Position numbers and translations under genes: made by a program
Notes under the pieces: generated by a model
Told to the model about the DNA's origin: nothing
Databases searched by the model: none
What the model saw: only the letters and a program-made list of their open reading frames with translations
Shown: positions 23,113-32,774 of the stretch, piece by piece
Numbering within the stretch: the stretch's first letter is position 1
Layout: each line of letters starts with the position of its first letter
DNA from: an uncultured Acetatifactor sp.
GTDB taxonomy: Bacteria > Bacillota > Clostridia > Lachnospirales > Lachnospiraceae
Assembly: GCA_910578815.1 (NCBI GenBank)
Contig: CAJTSE010000002.1
Location: forward strand, 158,703-209,582
Length of the DNA stretch: 50,880 nucleotides
Direction of reading: 5' to 3'

Positions 23113-24918
23113 TTATATCTTAAACCATTTAACGATCCTCTCCAGCTCCATTGCACATTTCGTATTTTCTTCTGCTCTGTCACCGGTATCGTTTGCATAA
23201 CCCACCATATCTGTTGCCTTAGTGGCAACATCATTTATACTGATGGCCGCCTCGTTTACCGTTGCGTTTATATCCTGTATGGACTTGGTAATATCGGCAA
23301 TATTTTCTTCCAGACCTACGATAGAGCTGTTGATGGTCTGCATGCTTCCGGAAAAGTCCCTGGCATCCGAACTGTATTCCTCACTGACCTGGATAAAGTT
23401 CTCATAATCTCCGATAACTGTTTCTTCCATAAAGGAAATCATCTGACGCAGGCAGGTCTCCATGCTTTCCGCCGCATTCTTGACCCCGGCCACAATGGCA
23501 GAAATATTGTTTGCCGTTTCCGTAGACTGGGATGCCAGACTGCCGATTTCGCCTGCCACCACCGCAAATCCTCTTCCCGCTTCACCCGCTCTTGCAGCCT
23601 CAATGGAAGCGTTTAAAGAAAGCAGCTCTGTCTGGCTGGCAATAGACGTAATGGCCTCCGTCAGGGCATTGATTTGTTCAATATCCTTAGCCCTTTCAAT
23701 CGCAATATCCGATTCCTGCTTTACCTTTGAATAAATTTCTCTTGTCTTGTCGTTTGCCTCCTGGCTGTTTTTCTTCAGCTTTTCCGCCTTTGTGATAATA
23801 CTTGCCGCATTCTGCTCGCCTTCCTTGGTCAGGCTGCCGATTTTCCTTGTGTTCTCGTTGATGTCTGCCATCCTCTCGTCAATGAGCTGGGTGGTAGCGG
23901 AAGTTTCCTCCATGCTGGCCGCCAGCTCCTGGCTGGTGGCGGAATTATCACAGGAATTGCTGTTTAGGTTTTCCACGATGCTCTTAAGACCGTCCGCATT
24001 ATCCGTCAACTTACCTGCCGTCTCGGTAAGCTTATGTACCATTCCCACAAGGTTTCCTCTCATGGTCTCCAAGGAAGAACTCATCACCGCCGTCTCACCC
24101 TTTCCCTTCGAAAGCAATCGGCTGATCCGGTTCTCCGTAAAGTCAAATTCCGCGTTCTGGTCCACAACGGTAGTCAGCATCTTAATCGGCCTTGCAATGC
24201 TTCTGGAAATCAGTATGCCTCCAGCAGCCACCAGAATCAGGATAATAACTGCCGTAATCAGGCATTGAACGATAAAGTTGTTTACGGCACCAAATGCGTC
24301 CTCCTTATCAACCGTCAATACCATGATTCCCTTGCCGCTGCGCATCACATAATAGCCCGCCAGCTTAGTGCTTCCCTTATAATCATATTCTACCACGTCC
24401 GGTTTAGGTATCACTCCGCTTTTCAACTGCTTCACAACCCTGGAAACCACCTCATTCTCCACCGGCTGTCCCACTTTGGATGCCGTAGGGTGCATGAGCA
24501 TGGTACCGTCTTCACTCACTACATATATGTAGCTGGAATCCATTCCCTCCAGTTTCACATCGCTGAACATATTCTCCAGGCCGGCCTGAAGCGGTACATC
24601 ATTTCCCGACGCATAAGCAGCCGTCTCCAAATTAACTCCGTAAGCCTCCACCAGCGTCAGCATATCCCCCTTGACTCTTTCCGTCAGCGCCTCCCTTGTC
24701 TGCCGGATCGCCATTCCCATGACAATGCCCACGGATAAAGCCATGGTCACCAGCATGGCAATCATGACCCGCGTCTGGATTCCCCGGAACATCCCCACTT
24801 TCCTTTTTTCAACCGCCTTTTCCAGCAGCTGCTCCGCCTTGTTTCCCAGCGCTTCTCTGTCAATATTTAACTTTTGTTCTACATTGCTCAATAAGTCATT
24901 TCTCTTCTCAGTCGCCAT
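23113..24918 (-). CDS. Methyl-accepting chemotaxis protein, Cache-type sensor
   Basis: A 601-residue membrane chemoreceptor that signals to CheA/CheW. An unusual cytoplasmic head of about 48 residues precedes the first membrane helix (about 50-71). A Cache-like periplasmic-side domain (about 72-213, with SSYIYVVSEDGTMLMHP) and a second helix (about 214-238) follow, then HAMP and the signalling hairpin with tip LLSLNASIEAARAGEAGRGFAVVAGEI. ATG 24918 follows GGGAGG. It is monocistronic, with its own promoter and terminator. The ligand is unknown. Confidence 0.93.
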   Translation of the reverse strand: MATEKRNDLLSNVEQKLNIDREALGNKAEQLLEKAVEKRKVGMFRGIQTRVMIAMLVTMALSVGIVMGMAIRQTREALTERVKGDMLTLVEAYGVNLETAAYASGNDVPLQAGLENMFSDVKLEGMDSSYIYVVSEDGTMLMHPTASKVGQPVENEVVSRVVKQLKSGVIPKPDVVEYDYKGSTKLAGYYVMRSGKGIMVLTVDKEDAFGAVNNFIVQCLITAVIILILVAAGGILISRSIARPIKMLTTVVDQNAEFDFTENRISRLLSKGKGETAVMSSSLETMRGNLVGMVHKLTETAGKLTDNADGLKSIVENLNSNSCDNSATSQELAASMEETSATTQLIDERMADINENTRKIGSLTKEGEQNAASIITKAEKLKKNSQEANDKTREIYSKVKQESDIAIERAKDIEQINALTEAITSIASQTELLSLNASIEAARAGEAGRGFAVVAGEIGSLASQSTETANNISAIVAGVKNAAESMETCLRQMISFMEETVIGDYENFIQVSEEYSSDARDFSGSMQTINSSIVGLEENIADITKSIQDINATVNEAAISINDVATKATDMVGYANDTGDRAEENTKCAMELERIVKWFKI

Positions 24919-24950
24919 ATTGCCCTCCCACATATTTAAGTGCCAAAAAC

Positions 24951-24979
24951 ATTATACAATATTTTATTGCATGTTTCAC
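24951..24979 (-). promoter_or_regulatory. Promoter of the Cache chemoreceptor gene
   Basis: GTGAAA (24974-24979), a 17-bp spacer and TATAAT (24951-24956) on the minus strand, 33 bases before the start codon. Confidence 0.55.
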
Positions 24980-25027
24980 TATTTTTTTGGCAAAACTCCA
25001 AAAAAAATTGTTTTCCTGCGTTTAAGC

Positions 25028-25056
25028 TTGTAAATTTCGTGGTTTCTCAATATAAT
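25028..25056 (+). promoter_or_regulatory. Promoter of the GGDEF-EAL gene
   Basis: TTGTAA (25028-25033), a 17-bp spacer and TATAAT (25051-25056), about 66 bases before the start codon. Confidence 0.65.
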
Positions 25057-25122
25057 CAAAATAAGCTTATTTGTGCATAAGTAGTTATCCCGAAAGTATT
25101 TCATAGGAAGGTGCCTTAAATA

Positions 25123-26811
25123 ATGAAGAAAGAAAATCAGTTTCCCGATTTCAAGACCTTGTGTGATATAGCAAAATTATTTGCATCCTGCATGAACGAT
25201 TATCTCTATGTAATGGATCTGACTCAAGACATCTATTTCATTACGGAAAATGCTTTGAATCGTTTCGCACTGCCCTCCAATACCTTTCATGATACCCGGA
25301 ATATATTCTGCTCCTTTGTTCATTCCGAGGACATTGACATGCTGCTGGCGGATCTGGATAAGATTATTTCCGGTAAAAAGGACGAGCACAACTTGAAATA
25401 CCGCTGGATCGGTGTGGACGGCCATCCCGTGTGGATCAACTGCAGAGGCAGCCTCCTTTACACAGCGGCGGGCACTCCCCACCTGATGTTCGGCTGTATC
25501 AATGAAATAGGCAACAGCCAGACGGCGGCGGATAATGTCAGCGGTCTGCTGGGAGAGTCCTCCCTCCACGAGCGCATCCGGCAACTGGTGCCTTCCTTAA
25601 AGGAAGCTATGTTCATGCGTCTGGGCATCGACGAATTCAAACTGGTCAATGAAAGACACGGTACCGACTACGGCGATTTCGTTCTGCGGGAGGTGGCCGC
25701 CTGTATCAAACGCTCCCTGAAACCGGAACAGTATGTCTACAGAATTGTCTCCGATGAATTTATGGTATTGGATCTTACGGGGGCAAATTATAATGAAATG
25801 AACCGCCTGTATCACCGGATCCGCAGCGAAGTGGACGACCTCGTTGCGCGAGAACATTATAAGGCAATCTATACCATTTCCGCCGGTCTTGTAGCCATGG
25901 TGGACATAGACAACAGGCAGCACGATTACGCCGGCTACAGTGAAACCATGAAGCTTTCCGAGTTTGCTCTTTCCGAGGCCAAGACCAGAGGACGGAATCA
26001 GTTGTATTTTTTCCGTCAGGAAGATTACTCCGCCTTTCTTCGAAGACGTTACTTAAACAGCTGCCTCAGCCAGGCGGTGTCAGACAATTTTAAGGGATTT
26101 GAGCTGAACTTCCAGCCTCTAGTCACCACGAAGGAAGAAGGACTATATGCCGCAGAAGCACTCCTGCGTTTTCGAACACATGCGGATGAGCTGATTTCAC
26201 CTGCGGAATTTATTCCCTTGCTGGAGGAAAGCAGCCTGATCATCCCGGTGGGCAGATGGATCATCCGCAACGCTTTGGCCTTTTGCAAAACCATGCGGGA
26301 AAAGCGTCCTGATTTCCGTGTTTCCATTAATCTGTCCTATATTCAACTCTTAAAAACGGCTCTGTTCGATGACATCAAAGGTATCCTGGACGAGCTTTCG
26401 CTGCCTCCCGACTGCCTGATAGCTGAGCTGACGGAGAGTGGGCATCTTGAGGACAGTGCCGCCGTCAGGAGCGTATGGTCCAAGCTGAAAGCCATCGGTG
26501 TGGGAATTGCTCTGGATGATTTTGGGAAAGGCTATTCCAACCTGACCAATATCGGAAATCTGCGTCCCAGTATCATAAAGATCGACCGCAGCTTTACCTT
26601 GAAGGCGCTGGAAAACTCATATGAATTCGACCTGCTTCTCCATATTATCAAACTGGTCCACAATTTGGGACTTGATCTGGTGGTGGAAGGAATAGAAACG
26701 TCGGACGAGCTTGCCAGAATTACACTTTTAAAGCCTGACTATATACAGGGCTATTACTACAGTAGACCCTGTACCCAAAAGGAATTTATGAAAAAATACA
26801 AAGAAACCTAA
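25123..26811 (+). CDS. PAS-GGDEF(degenerate)-EAL c-di-GMP phosphodiesterase
   Basis: A 562-residue cytoplasmic signalling protein. A PAS-like domain (about 15-130) precedes a GGDEF domain (about 155-300) whose active-site loop reads IVSDEF instead of GGDEF, so cyclase activity is unlikely. The EAL domain (about 310-560) keeps AEALLRF, the Asn in SINLSY, Glu in AELTESG, the metal pair in LDDFGKGYSN, Lys in IKIDRSF and Glu in VVEGIET. It probably hydrolyses c-di-GMP, with the GGDEF part sensing GTP or acting structurally. Confidence 0.92.
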   Translation: MKKENQFPDFKTLCDIAKLFASCMNDYLYVMDLTQDIYFITENALNRFALPSNTFHDTRNIFCSFVHSEDIDMLLADLDKIISGKKDEHNLKYRWIGVDGHPVWINCRGSLLYTAAGTPHLMFGCINEIGNSQTAADNVSGLLGESSLHERIRQLVPSLKEAMFMRLGIDEFKLVNERHGTDYGDFVLREVAACIKRSLKPEQYVYRIVSDEFMVLDLTGANYNEMNRLYHRIRSEVDDLVAREHYKAIYTISAGLVAMVDIDNRQHDYAGYSETMKLSEFALSEAKTRGRNQLYFFRQEDYSAFLRRRYLNSCLSQAVSDNFKGFELNFQPLVTTKEEGLYAAEALLRFRTHADELISPAEFIPLLEESSLIIPVGRWIIRNALAFCKTMREKRPDFRVSINLSYIQLLKTALFDDIKGILDELSLPPDCLIAELTESGHLEDSAAVRSVWSKLKAIGVGIALDDFGKGYSNLTNIGNLRPSIIKIDRSFTLKALENSYEFDLLLHIIKLVHNLGLDLVVEGIETSDELARITLLKPDYIQGYYYSRPCTQKEFMKKYKET

Positions 26812-26818
26812 AGATATA

Positions 26819-26853
26819 AAAAGGAAGGCTGATAAAACATCAGCCTTCCTTTT
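26819..26853. terminator. Bidirectional terminator between convergent genes
   Basis: A perfect 14-bp stem (AAAAGGAAGGCTGA with TCAGCCTTCCTTTT) around a 7-base loop lies 7 bases after the EAL gene stop. The right arm touches the stop codon of the convergent DUF2264 gene, so it serves both strands. Confidence 0.9.
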
Positions 26854-29059
26854 ACAGCATCATCTTTCCCTCTATTCCTTCAAATTCAATATGCTTTTCG
26901 GTGCCGTCCTTTAAACGGACCACTACAGGGCCATACCCCCCGCACCATTCCGGGTCCGAATATACCAGTTCTTCTATGGGAAACAGCTCGTCTTCCGTAA
27001 AGTCCTGATGGCTTTCCTTCGTAAGTACCTGTGAAATCAGAATATACGGCTCATAACCGTACTGCTTTTTTCTGTCCGTTACAGCGTACAGGACAATGGA
27101 TTTTTCGGAATCAGGATTGGTACCGGTACTGCGGATAAGTCTCAGATCCTTCCAGCCCCCGTAATAAACGGACATAGCCATCTGTTTCTCGTTTTCCTGT
27201 GAGTCCCTGCCCTTTAATATAACAGCCTTGCCTCCGCTGAAGCTCTTTTCGATCACTTCCGTGCCGTTATCCGGGAATCCGTATGATCCAAGGGTCAGTT
27301 CCACGGGGCACCTGTGGAGCCTGAGCTTATCCACTCTCATAATCCCACAGGGAACCGCAAAATCCGCCAGATTGACAGCCTGTATCCAATGGCATTCCGT
27401 GTCCAGCCGATAATTAAAAAACTGCCTGCGGTACAGGACTCCGCCCTCTTCTCCGCCCCAGAAGGTAACGTTTGCCCGGTCGGCCTTCCCCGTAGTAGTG
27501 TCCCATAAAACGTACTGTTGGGATTCTGCCGGGCAGCTTGTGCCGCTTTCCGCAAAGCACCTTCCTTCCGGCAGCGCTTCCCCGGAAACGGATTCCCGCG
27601 GAATGGATTCTCCGGAAATGGATTCCCTGGGAACGGATTCCCTGGGAACGGATTCCCTGGGAACGGATTCCCTGGGAACGGATTCCCTGGGAACGGATTC
27701 CCATGGGTACTTCGTATTAAAGCAGAGCTTGGAGTAATTCCACATTCCATGGACATCCCCCGCATTTTTCACCACCTTGCCCGTCCTGAGAATCGTTTCT
27801 CCGCTGGCCTCGTGATTGGAAAAACAAAGAGCCGGACCGTTTAAAACTGTCACCTTCACCTGATTCTTCTGTAAGCTGTCCCATGTTCCGTTATTTTCCT
27901 TCGCCGTCCAGAAGGGATGATCGGCCGGCAGATGCAGACAAAGAAAAGCCTTTCCCAGCCAAAAGGGGGATTCCGCACAGGAATAACCCTGGACCAACGG
28001 CGAAAACTGCCCGTAAAAGCCTAAGGTGGGAATGCCATCCCAAAGAAAGTCCTCCCGGCCCAAAAACTGCATCAGCGAACCGGAAGAAATCCGCCTTGCC
28101 AGCCCCGGATCCCCCTTGCTGTCCCGAAGCAGCATATTGCCGTCAAAGGCACTGGTGGCGGCGTTGCGGTAAATATTACTCCGTCCCCACATGTTGGTCC
28201 AGCCGTCCCTGTCAAAGAAATCTCCATAGGTCTCCATAAGTTTATTGGAATGCTCTTCAAACTGCTTTGCCAGGTACGGCGCATTCTCGTATCCGTACCA
28301 AAGATTCCAGATAGGCGCATACACGTTAAAGGCCCAGCAGGAATAATAATCAAAGGAATGGCCATCCCGATACCAGCCATCCCCCGCGTAATAGTTCAAG
28401 ATCGCCTGCGCATGATCCAGCATCACGTCCTTCTGGATGGGATAACCCTCCATATGCAGAAAAGCCATATCCAGCATATTGAACAGCCGCCAGTTTTGAG
28501 GCACTGTATTTTCATGGGCATAAGACTCCAGAAAATCCGCAATGACATCCTTCTCTTCCTTTGTATAAGTATCCCAGATCTGCTCCCTGCTGACCCAGAG
28601 GCAGATCACCAGCGCGCAGGTCTCCACAGTCTGCTGAAAAGCCCGAAAGGGATCGGCATGGCCGGTAATATTCTGCTGATCCTCATAGGTGCCGATATAG
28701 AGCGGATCGTCCTTGGTACAGCAGCGCAGCACCTGATTCTTATAATATTCCGCCATGGGATAGCCGCAAACCTCCAGCTCCGGGAGATTTTTTATCATGG
28801 GCGCGGCAATAAAGAAGGAACGGGTCAGACCCTCAAAAATCTCCGCCAGCCGCTGGGTATGCTGAGCCTCTTCGGAATCCTTAAGATGAGGATAGGTGAT
28901 CTCCGTCTCCTTTCTTGGCATCACCACTGGATCCTGAAAATCCTGTATGTGACGGAAAATCCCTTCCAGCATGTACCTCCCGGCTTCCAGCCAGCTTTCT
29001 CTTGTCAGCCCGGTATAAGGACTTAAATCATAATCCAGAACTTTAGGTTCAAATTTCAT
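26852..29059 (-). CDS. DUF2264 domain-containing protein with pentapeptide insert
   Basis: A 735-residue protein related to the DUF2264 family, whose fold resembles the alpha/alpha-barrels of glycan-active enzymes. Conserved-looking aromatic blocks (GDGWYRDGHSFDYYSCWAFNVYAPIWNLWYG, FFDRDGWTNMWGRSNIYRN) support a carbohydrate-binding cleft. There is no signal peptide, so it is probably cytoplasmic. Residues about 455-495 are a repeat of ESVPR units, unlike the rest. It follows the second exporter gene by 15 bases, so it is in that operon. The substrate is unknown. Confidence 0.8.
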   Translation of the reverse strand: MKFEPKVLDYDLSPYTGLTRESWLEAGRYMLEGIFRHIQDFQDPVVMPRKETEITYPHLKDSEEAQHTQRLAEIFEGLTRSFFIAAPMIKNLPELEVCGYPMAEYYKNQVLRCCTKDDPLYIGTYEDQQNITGHADPFRAFQQTVETCALVICLWVSREQIWDTYTKEEKDVIADFLESYAHENTVPQNWRLFNMLDMAFLHMEGYPIQKDVMLDHAQAILNYYAGDGWYRDGHSFDYYSCWAFNVYAPIWNLWYGYENAPYLAKQFEEHSNKLMETYGDFFDRDGWTNMWGRSNIYRNAATSAFDGNMLLRDSKGDPGLARRISSGSLMQFLGREDFLWDGIPTLGFYGQFSPLVQGYSCAESPFWLGKAFLCLHLPADHPFWTAKENNGTWDSLQKNQVKVTVLNGPALCFSNHEASGETILRTGKVVKNAGDVHGMWNYSKLCFNTKYPWESVPRESVPRESVPRESVPRESVPRESISGESIPRESVSGEALPEGRCFAESGTSCPAESQQYVLWDTTTGKADRANVTFWGGEEGGVLYRRQFFNYRLDTECHWIQAVNLADFAVPCGIMRVDKLRLHRCPVELTLGSYGFPDNGTEVIEKSFSGGKAVILKGRDSQENEKQMAMSVYYGGWKDLRLIRSTGTNPDSEKSIVLYAVTDRKKQYGYEPYILISQVLTKESHQDFTEDELFPIEELVYSDPEWCGGYGPVVVRLKDGTEKHIEFEGIEGKMML
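27592..27709 (-). repeat. 15-bp minisatellite inside the DUF2264 gene
   Basis: Five exact 15-bp units (GGATTCCCTGGGAAC) occupy 27620-27694, flanked by degenerate copies on both sides. The unit length keeps the reading frame and codes for ESVPR repeats. Exact copies next to degenerate ones indicate recent slippage. Confidence 0.95.
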
Positions 29060-29074
29060 GAAATGCTTCCTTCC

Positions 29075-30856
29075 TTAAGCAATATCTTCCATCTGTGCAG
29101 TGTACAGATGGTAATAATATCCCTTCTTTGCCATCAGTTCATCATGAGTGCCGCACTCCATGATGCCCCCCTGATCCACATACATAATTTTGTCACAATT
29201 CTTAATGGTGGACAGCCTGTGAGCGATGATAAAGGAAGTCCTCCCCTGCAGCATGGCGTTTAAGCCCTGCTGTAAGGCTCTCTCTGTCTGCACGTCAATG
29301 CTGGAGGTCGCCTCATCTAAAACCAGAATGGAAGGATCGGAAAGCAGGGTTCTGGCAAAAGAAATCAGCTGCTTCTGCCCCTGAGAAAGCAAAGAGCCCC
29401 GCTCCTTCACCTCCGTCTGATAGCCATCCCTGAATTTGCGGACAAATTCATCCGCACACACCGTCTCGCTGGCCTTTACGATTTCGTCCAAAGAGGCATC
29501 CAGCTTTCCGTATCGTATATTATCCTCAATGGTTCCCGAAAAGATAAAACTGTCCTGCAGCATAATTCCCATCTGCGAGCGCAGGGAATGGAGCGTTACT
29601 TTGGAAATATCCTGTCCGTCAATCAAAACCCTGCCGCCGTTTACATTGTAAAATCTGGAAATCAGATTTACAATGGTACTCTTACCCGCGCCGGTGGGCC
29701 CCACCAGAGCTACGCTCTCCCCAGGCTTTACCGTAAAGGACAGATCCTTTAAGACCGTCTTTTCTGCCTCATATCCGAAGGTAACATGTTCAAATGTCAC
29801 TTCTCCTTTAATTAGCGGCATCTCTACGGCATCCTCCGCGTCATCCACAATCACAGGCTCATCCAGGGTTTCAAAAATACGCTCCAGATAGGCAATATTA
29901 TTAATAAAGTTATTAAAGATATTACCCAGATTCATAATCGGCTGCCAAAACCTGGAGGCATAAGAAGAAATTGCAAAAATCACTCCCAGGCTGGTATTAC
30001 CCTGACCGAAAACAATCAGGCCAAAGATAAAGATCGCCGCCCTGACCCAGACAGAAATGTTGTCGATGCCGGGCCACACCAGATTACTGTACTTTACCGC
30101 CTGCATCCACGCCCCCCGGCAGCGGTCGGACAACAATGCAAAGGTCTCCGAGTTCTCCTTCTCTCTGGCAAAGATCTGGGTAATCTTGGCACCCACGATG
30201 TTCTCCTGCAAATAAGCGTTTAAATTAGAATTTTTGTTGGATACCTGCTGCCAGGCCCGGCGCTGTCTCTTTTTAATCCAAAACAAGAACGCCATCAGAA
30301 CAGGAACTCCCGCCAACACCACCAGGGATAGCTTTACATCCACGCAGAACATGAAGATCACAATAAAAATCAGGTTCAAAATCTCCAGCACCACGTTGAT
30401 CAATCCGTTGGATAGCATATCCGAAACGGAATTCACATAGTTCACCACACGAATGAGAATCTTACCGTGAGGTCTGTCGTCATAATACTGAAAGGGCAGT
30501 TTCTGCAAATGAGCAAAAAGGTCCTTTCTAATGTCATAAATGATACTCTGGCTCACATTCACCATAATCCGGGAGCGGATCGTGGTAAAGATAACGCTGA
30601 TCAAAAAGGTAAAGATCAATAGTCCTACCAGCATAAAAAGCATCCGGGTATCCTTATCCGGAATCGCCTTGTCCAGAGCATGCTGGGTCAGCATAGGACC
30701 GAACAGCGCCGTAATACCGCCCACGGCACTTAAGGCAAAAGCCAGTATCATCTTATTCAAATATTTTTTAATATACACTGAAGCCCTCAGCAGATGATGA
30801 AAGTCAAAAGGTGTCTCCAGCACTTCGTCTTCCCTGTATGTATTTCTTCTGGCCAT
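29075..30856 (-). CDS. ABC exporter half-transporter, catalytic-site subunit
   Basis: A 593-residue fusion of a six-helix exporter membrane domain (about 30-330) and an ATPase. Walker A is GPTGAGKST, Walker B ILVLDEATS with the catalytic Glu, and the switch His is in FIIAHRLST. The signature motif is altered (LLSQGQKQ instead of LSGGQ). With its partner it would make one full ATP site and one degenerate site. The gene starts three bases after the partner's stop, with GGGGAGG inside the partner's end. The substrate is unknown. Confidence 0.93.
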   Translation of the reverse strand: MARRNTYREDEVLETPFDFHHLLRASVYIKKYLNKMILAFALSAVGGITALFGPMLTQHALDKAIPDKDTRMLFMLVGLLIFTFLISVIFTTIRSRIMVNVSQSIIYDIRKDLFAHLQKLPFQYYDDRPHGKILIRVVNYVNSVSDMLSNGLINVVLEILNLIFIVIFMFCVDVKLSLVVLAGVPVLMAFLFWIKKRQRRAWQQVSNKNSNLNAYLQENIVGAKITQIFAREKENSETFALLSDRCRGAWMQAVKYSNLVWPGIDNISVWVRAAIFIFGLIVFGQGNTSLGVIFAISSYASRFWQPIMNLGNIFNNFINNIAYLERIFETLDEPVIVDDAEDAVEMPLIKGEVTFEHVTFGYEAEKTVLKDLSFTVKPGESVALVGPTGAGKSTIVNLISRFYNVNGGRVLIDGQDISKVTLHSLRSQMGIMLQDSFIFSGTIEDNIRYGKLDASLDEIVKASETVCADEFVRKFRDGYQTEVKERGSLLSQGQKQLISFARTLLSDPSILVLDEATSSIDVQTERALQQGLNAMLQGRTSFIIAHRLSTIKNCDKIMYVDQGGIMECGTHDELMAKKGYYYHLYTAQMEDIA

Positions 30857-30859
30857 GAT

Positions 30860-32635
30860 CTATTCCTCCCCGTCTCCGGTCTGCAGCTTCACCAGACTGT
30901 AATAATATCCCTTTTTCGCTACCAGCTCCTCGTGAGTGCCGCTCTCCGTAATATGTCCGTCCTGCAGCACCAATATCTTATCTGCGGATTTCGTGGTGGA
31001 TATTCTCTGAGCGATAATAATCTTGGTACAGGGAAAATCCAGCTCCTTCAGGCTGTGCTGTATCTGCTTCTCCGTCTCCATGTCCACCGCCGAGGTGGTA
31101 TCGTCCAGGATCAATATGGCCGGCTTGACTGCCAGCGCCCTGGCCAGGGAAATTCTCTGCTTCTGACCGCCGGAAAGTCCTACGCCCCGCTCCCCTACAA
31201 TGGTGTCATAGCCCTCCGGCATCCTGGCAATAAAGTCCGAAGCCGCCGAATATCTGGCAAACTTTACCACCTCTTCCGGTTTGATATGAGTATCCCCATA
31301 AGCTATGTTGCCGTCTATGGTATCCGAATAAAGCAGCACATCCTGCGTCGCAAGGCCAATGTTCTTTCGAAGCTGCGTCAGCTTCATATCATGTACATTG
31401 ATGCCGTCCACCAGTACCTCACCCTCCGTTGGTTCGTAAAACCTGGGAATCAGCTGGATCAACGAGGTCTTGCCGCAGCCCGTCTCCCCCATGATAGCCA
31501 CCGTTTCGCCCGGCTGAACGGAGAAGGATACATTATGCAGCACGGGGAGATTCCCATCCGCATACTGGAAGCTCACATTTTTAAATTCCACCTTCCCCTC
31601 AAAACGCTCCGGTCTGTCAACGGCATCCGGCTTATCCACAATCTCCGGCTCGGAATAATAAATCTCCATCACCTTATCCGCAGCAGCCGAAAAGCGTTGG
31701 AATTCATTCATAATATTGCCCAGCTGACGCATGGGATTGGCTATGGCCCAGATCAAACCGGAAAAAGCCACATACTCACCCATGGTAATCTGAGAATTGA
31801 TGATAAAGATGCCGCCCACCGCCAGCAAAACTACCGGCATCAGGTTTGCAAAGGATTCCACATACGGATAATAGGTCAGCCATGTCATTGCCGTCCGCCT
31901 GTTCGTCTGGGAATACTCCGTATTGCATTGGTCAAATCTTTCAATTTCATGATCTTCCCTTGCAAAAGCCTTTACTACCCGATTTCCGGAAATATTTTCC
32001 TGGGCTGCCGTGTTCATTTGGGCAAGCTTCTCCCGCAGGGCCTTATGCCTGGGAGCAACCTTATTTTTAAAATGGATGATAATTAAAAAGATAAATGGTG
32101 AAATAGCAAACAGGCAAAGCGCCAGCCGCCAGTCCATGTAAAAGAAATAAACCGCCGTAGCTCCCATCAGCGCCAGAGACTCTGTAATGGTCCTGAGAAC
32201 CCAGGCAATCATATGGCGCACCGCGTCCAGATCGCCGGTGAGTCTGGTCATCAGATCGCCGGTCCGAAAAGTACTGTAAAATTTCATATCCTGGCGTTCT
32301 ATCTTATCAAAAAGATAGGTCCGGATACGATATAGCGCCTTTTGGGACACATGCTCCACGCCCATACAGGTCAGATAAACAATCAGCGTCCTTAAAAGCG
32401 TTAAAAGTACCATGGCCGCAATCAGCTGGTAAAACAGCGTACGACGGTTAATCAGATTTGCTGCTGCCTCATCCCCGGTAAGGAATAAGTCAATCAGATT
32501 TTGGGTGACAAAGGGAACTGTCAGCTGCATCACATTGTAAACCACGGTTCCCAGAATCGCCGTCACATACAGGACCCTGTAGCCCTTCATGTTTTCCCAG
32601 AGCCACCCCATTTTTGACTTCTGCTTCTTTTTCAC
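30860..32635 (-). CDS. ABC exporter half-transporter, degenerate-site subunit
   Basis: A 591-residue exporter subunit (six membrane helices about 20-315, ATPase after 340). Walker A GETGCGKTS and the signature LSGGQKQR are intact, but the residue after Walker B is Asp (ILILDDTTS) and the switch His is Gln (IIIAQRIST). This complements the next gene, as in heterodimeric exporters such as the TM287/288 and LmrCD types. It starts with GTG after GGAGGAG and heads the three-gene unit with DUF2264. Confidence 0.93.
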   Translation of the reverse strand: MKKKQKSKMGWLWENMKGYRVLYVTAILGTVVYNVMQLTVPFVTQNLIDLFLTGDEAAANLINRRTLFYQLIAAMVLLTLLRTLIVYLTCMGVEHVSQKALYRIRTYLFDKIERQDMKFYSTFRTGDLMTRLTGDLDAVRHMIAWVLRTITESLALMGATAVYFFYMDWRLALCLFAISPFIFLIIIHFKNKVAPRHKALREKLAQMNTAAQENISGNRVVKAFAREDHEIERFDQCNTEYSQTNRRTAMTWLTYYPYVESFANLMPVVLLAVGGIFIINSQITMGEYVAFSGLIWAIANPMRQLGNIMNEFQRFSAAADKVMEIYYSEPEIVDKPDAVDRPERFEGKVEFKNVSFQYADGNLPVLHNVSFSVQPGETVAIMGETGCGKTSLIQLIPRFYEPTEGEVLVDGINVHDMKLTQLRKNIGLATQDVLLYSDTIDGNIAYGDTHIKPEEVVKFARYSAASDFIARMPEGYDTIVGERGVGLSGGQKQRISLARALAVKPAILILDDTTSAVDMETEKQIQHSLKELDFPCTKIIIAQRISTTKSADKILVLQDGHITESGTHEELVAKKGYYYSLVKLQTGDGEE

Positions 32636-32648
32636 ATTTACTCCTCCC

Positions 32649-32713
32649 GTGCGCTTTCAGCGCACACTCAAATCTTGTTCCCCTATTCTAGCCCCGCAGA
32701 AATAAGGTGTAAA
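32649..32713 (-). promoter_or_regulatory. Promoter and leader hairpin of the ABC exporter operon
   Basis: TTTACA (32708-32713), a 17-bp spacer and TAGAAT (32685-32690) form the promoter on the minus strand. The short leader carries a 7-bp hairpin (GTGCGCT / AGCGCAC at 32649-32665, 3-base loop) directly before the GGAGGAG ribosome binding site, close enough to affect translation. Confidence 0.65.
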
Positions 32714-32774
32714 TGTAAAAAATTGCAGTTTCCATGTGCTTTGTTGTCACGGACAACCGGTTTCGCCGACCGCA

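Noticed and set aside
27592..27709. CRISPR-like array
   Set aside because: The 15-bp units are contiguous, in frame and code for ESVPR, so it is a coding minisatellite.
30794..32086. Plus-strand open frame opposite the ABC exporter gene
   Set aside because: It is a shadow of a clearly conserved ABC exporter gene on the minus strand. It has no recognisable motif.
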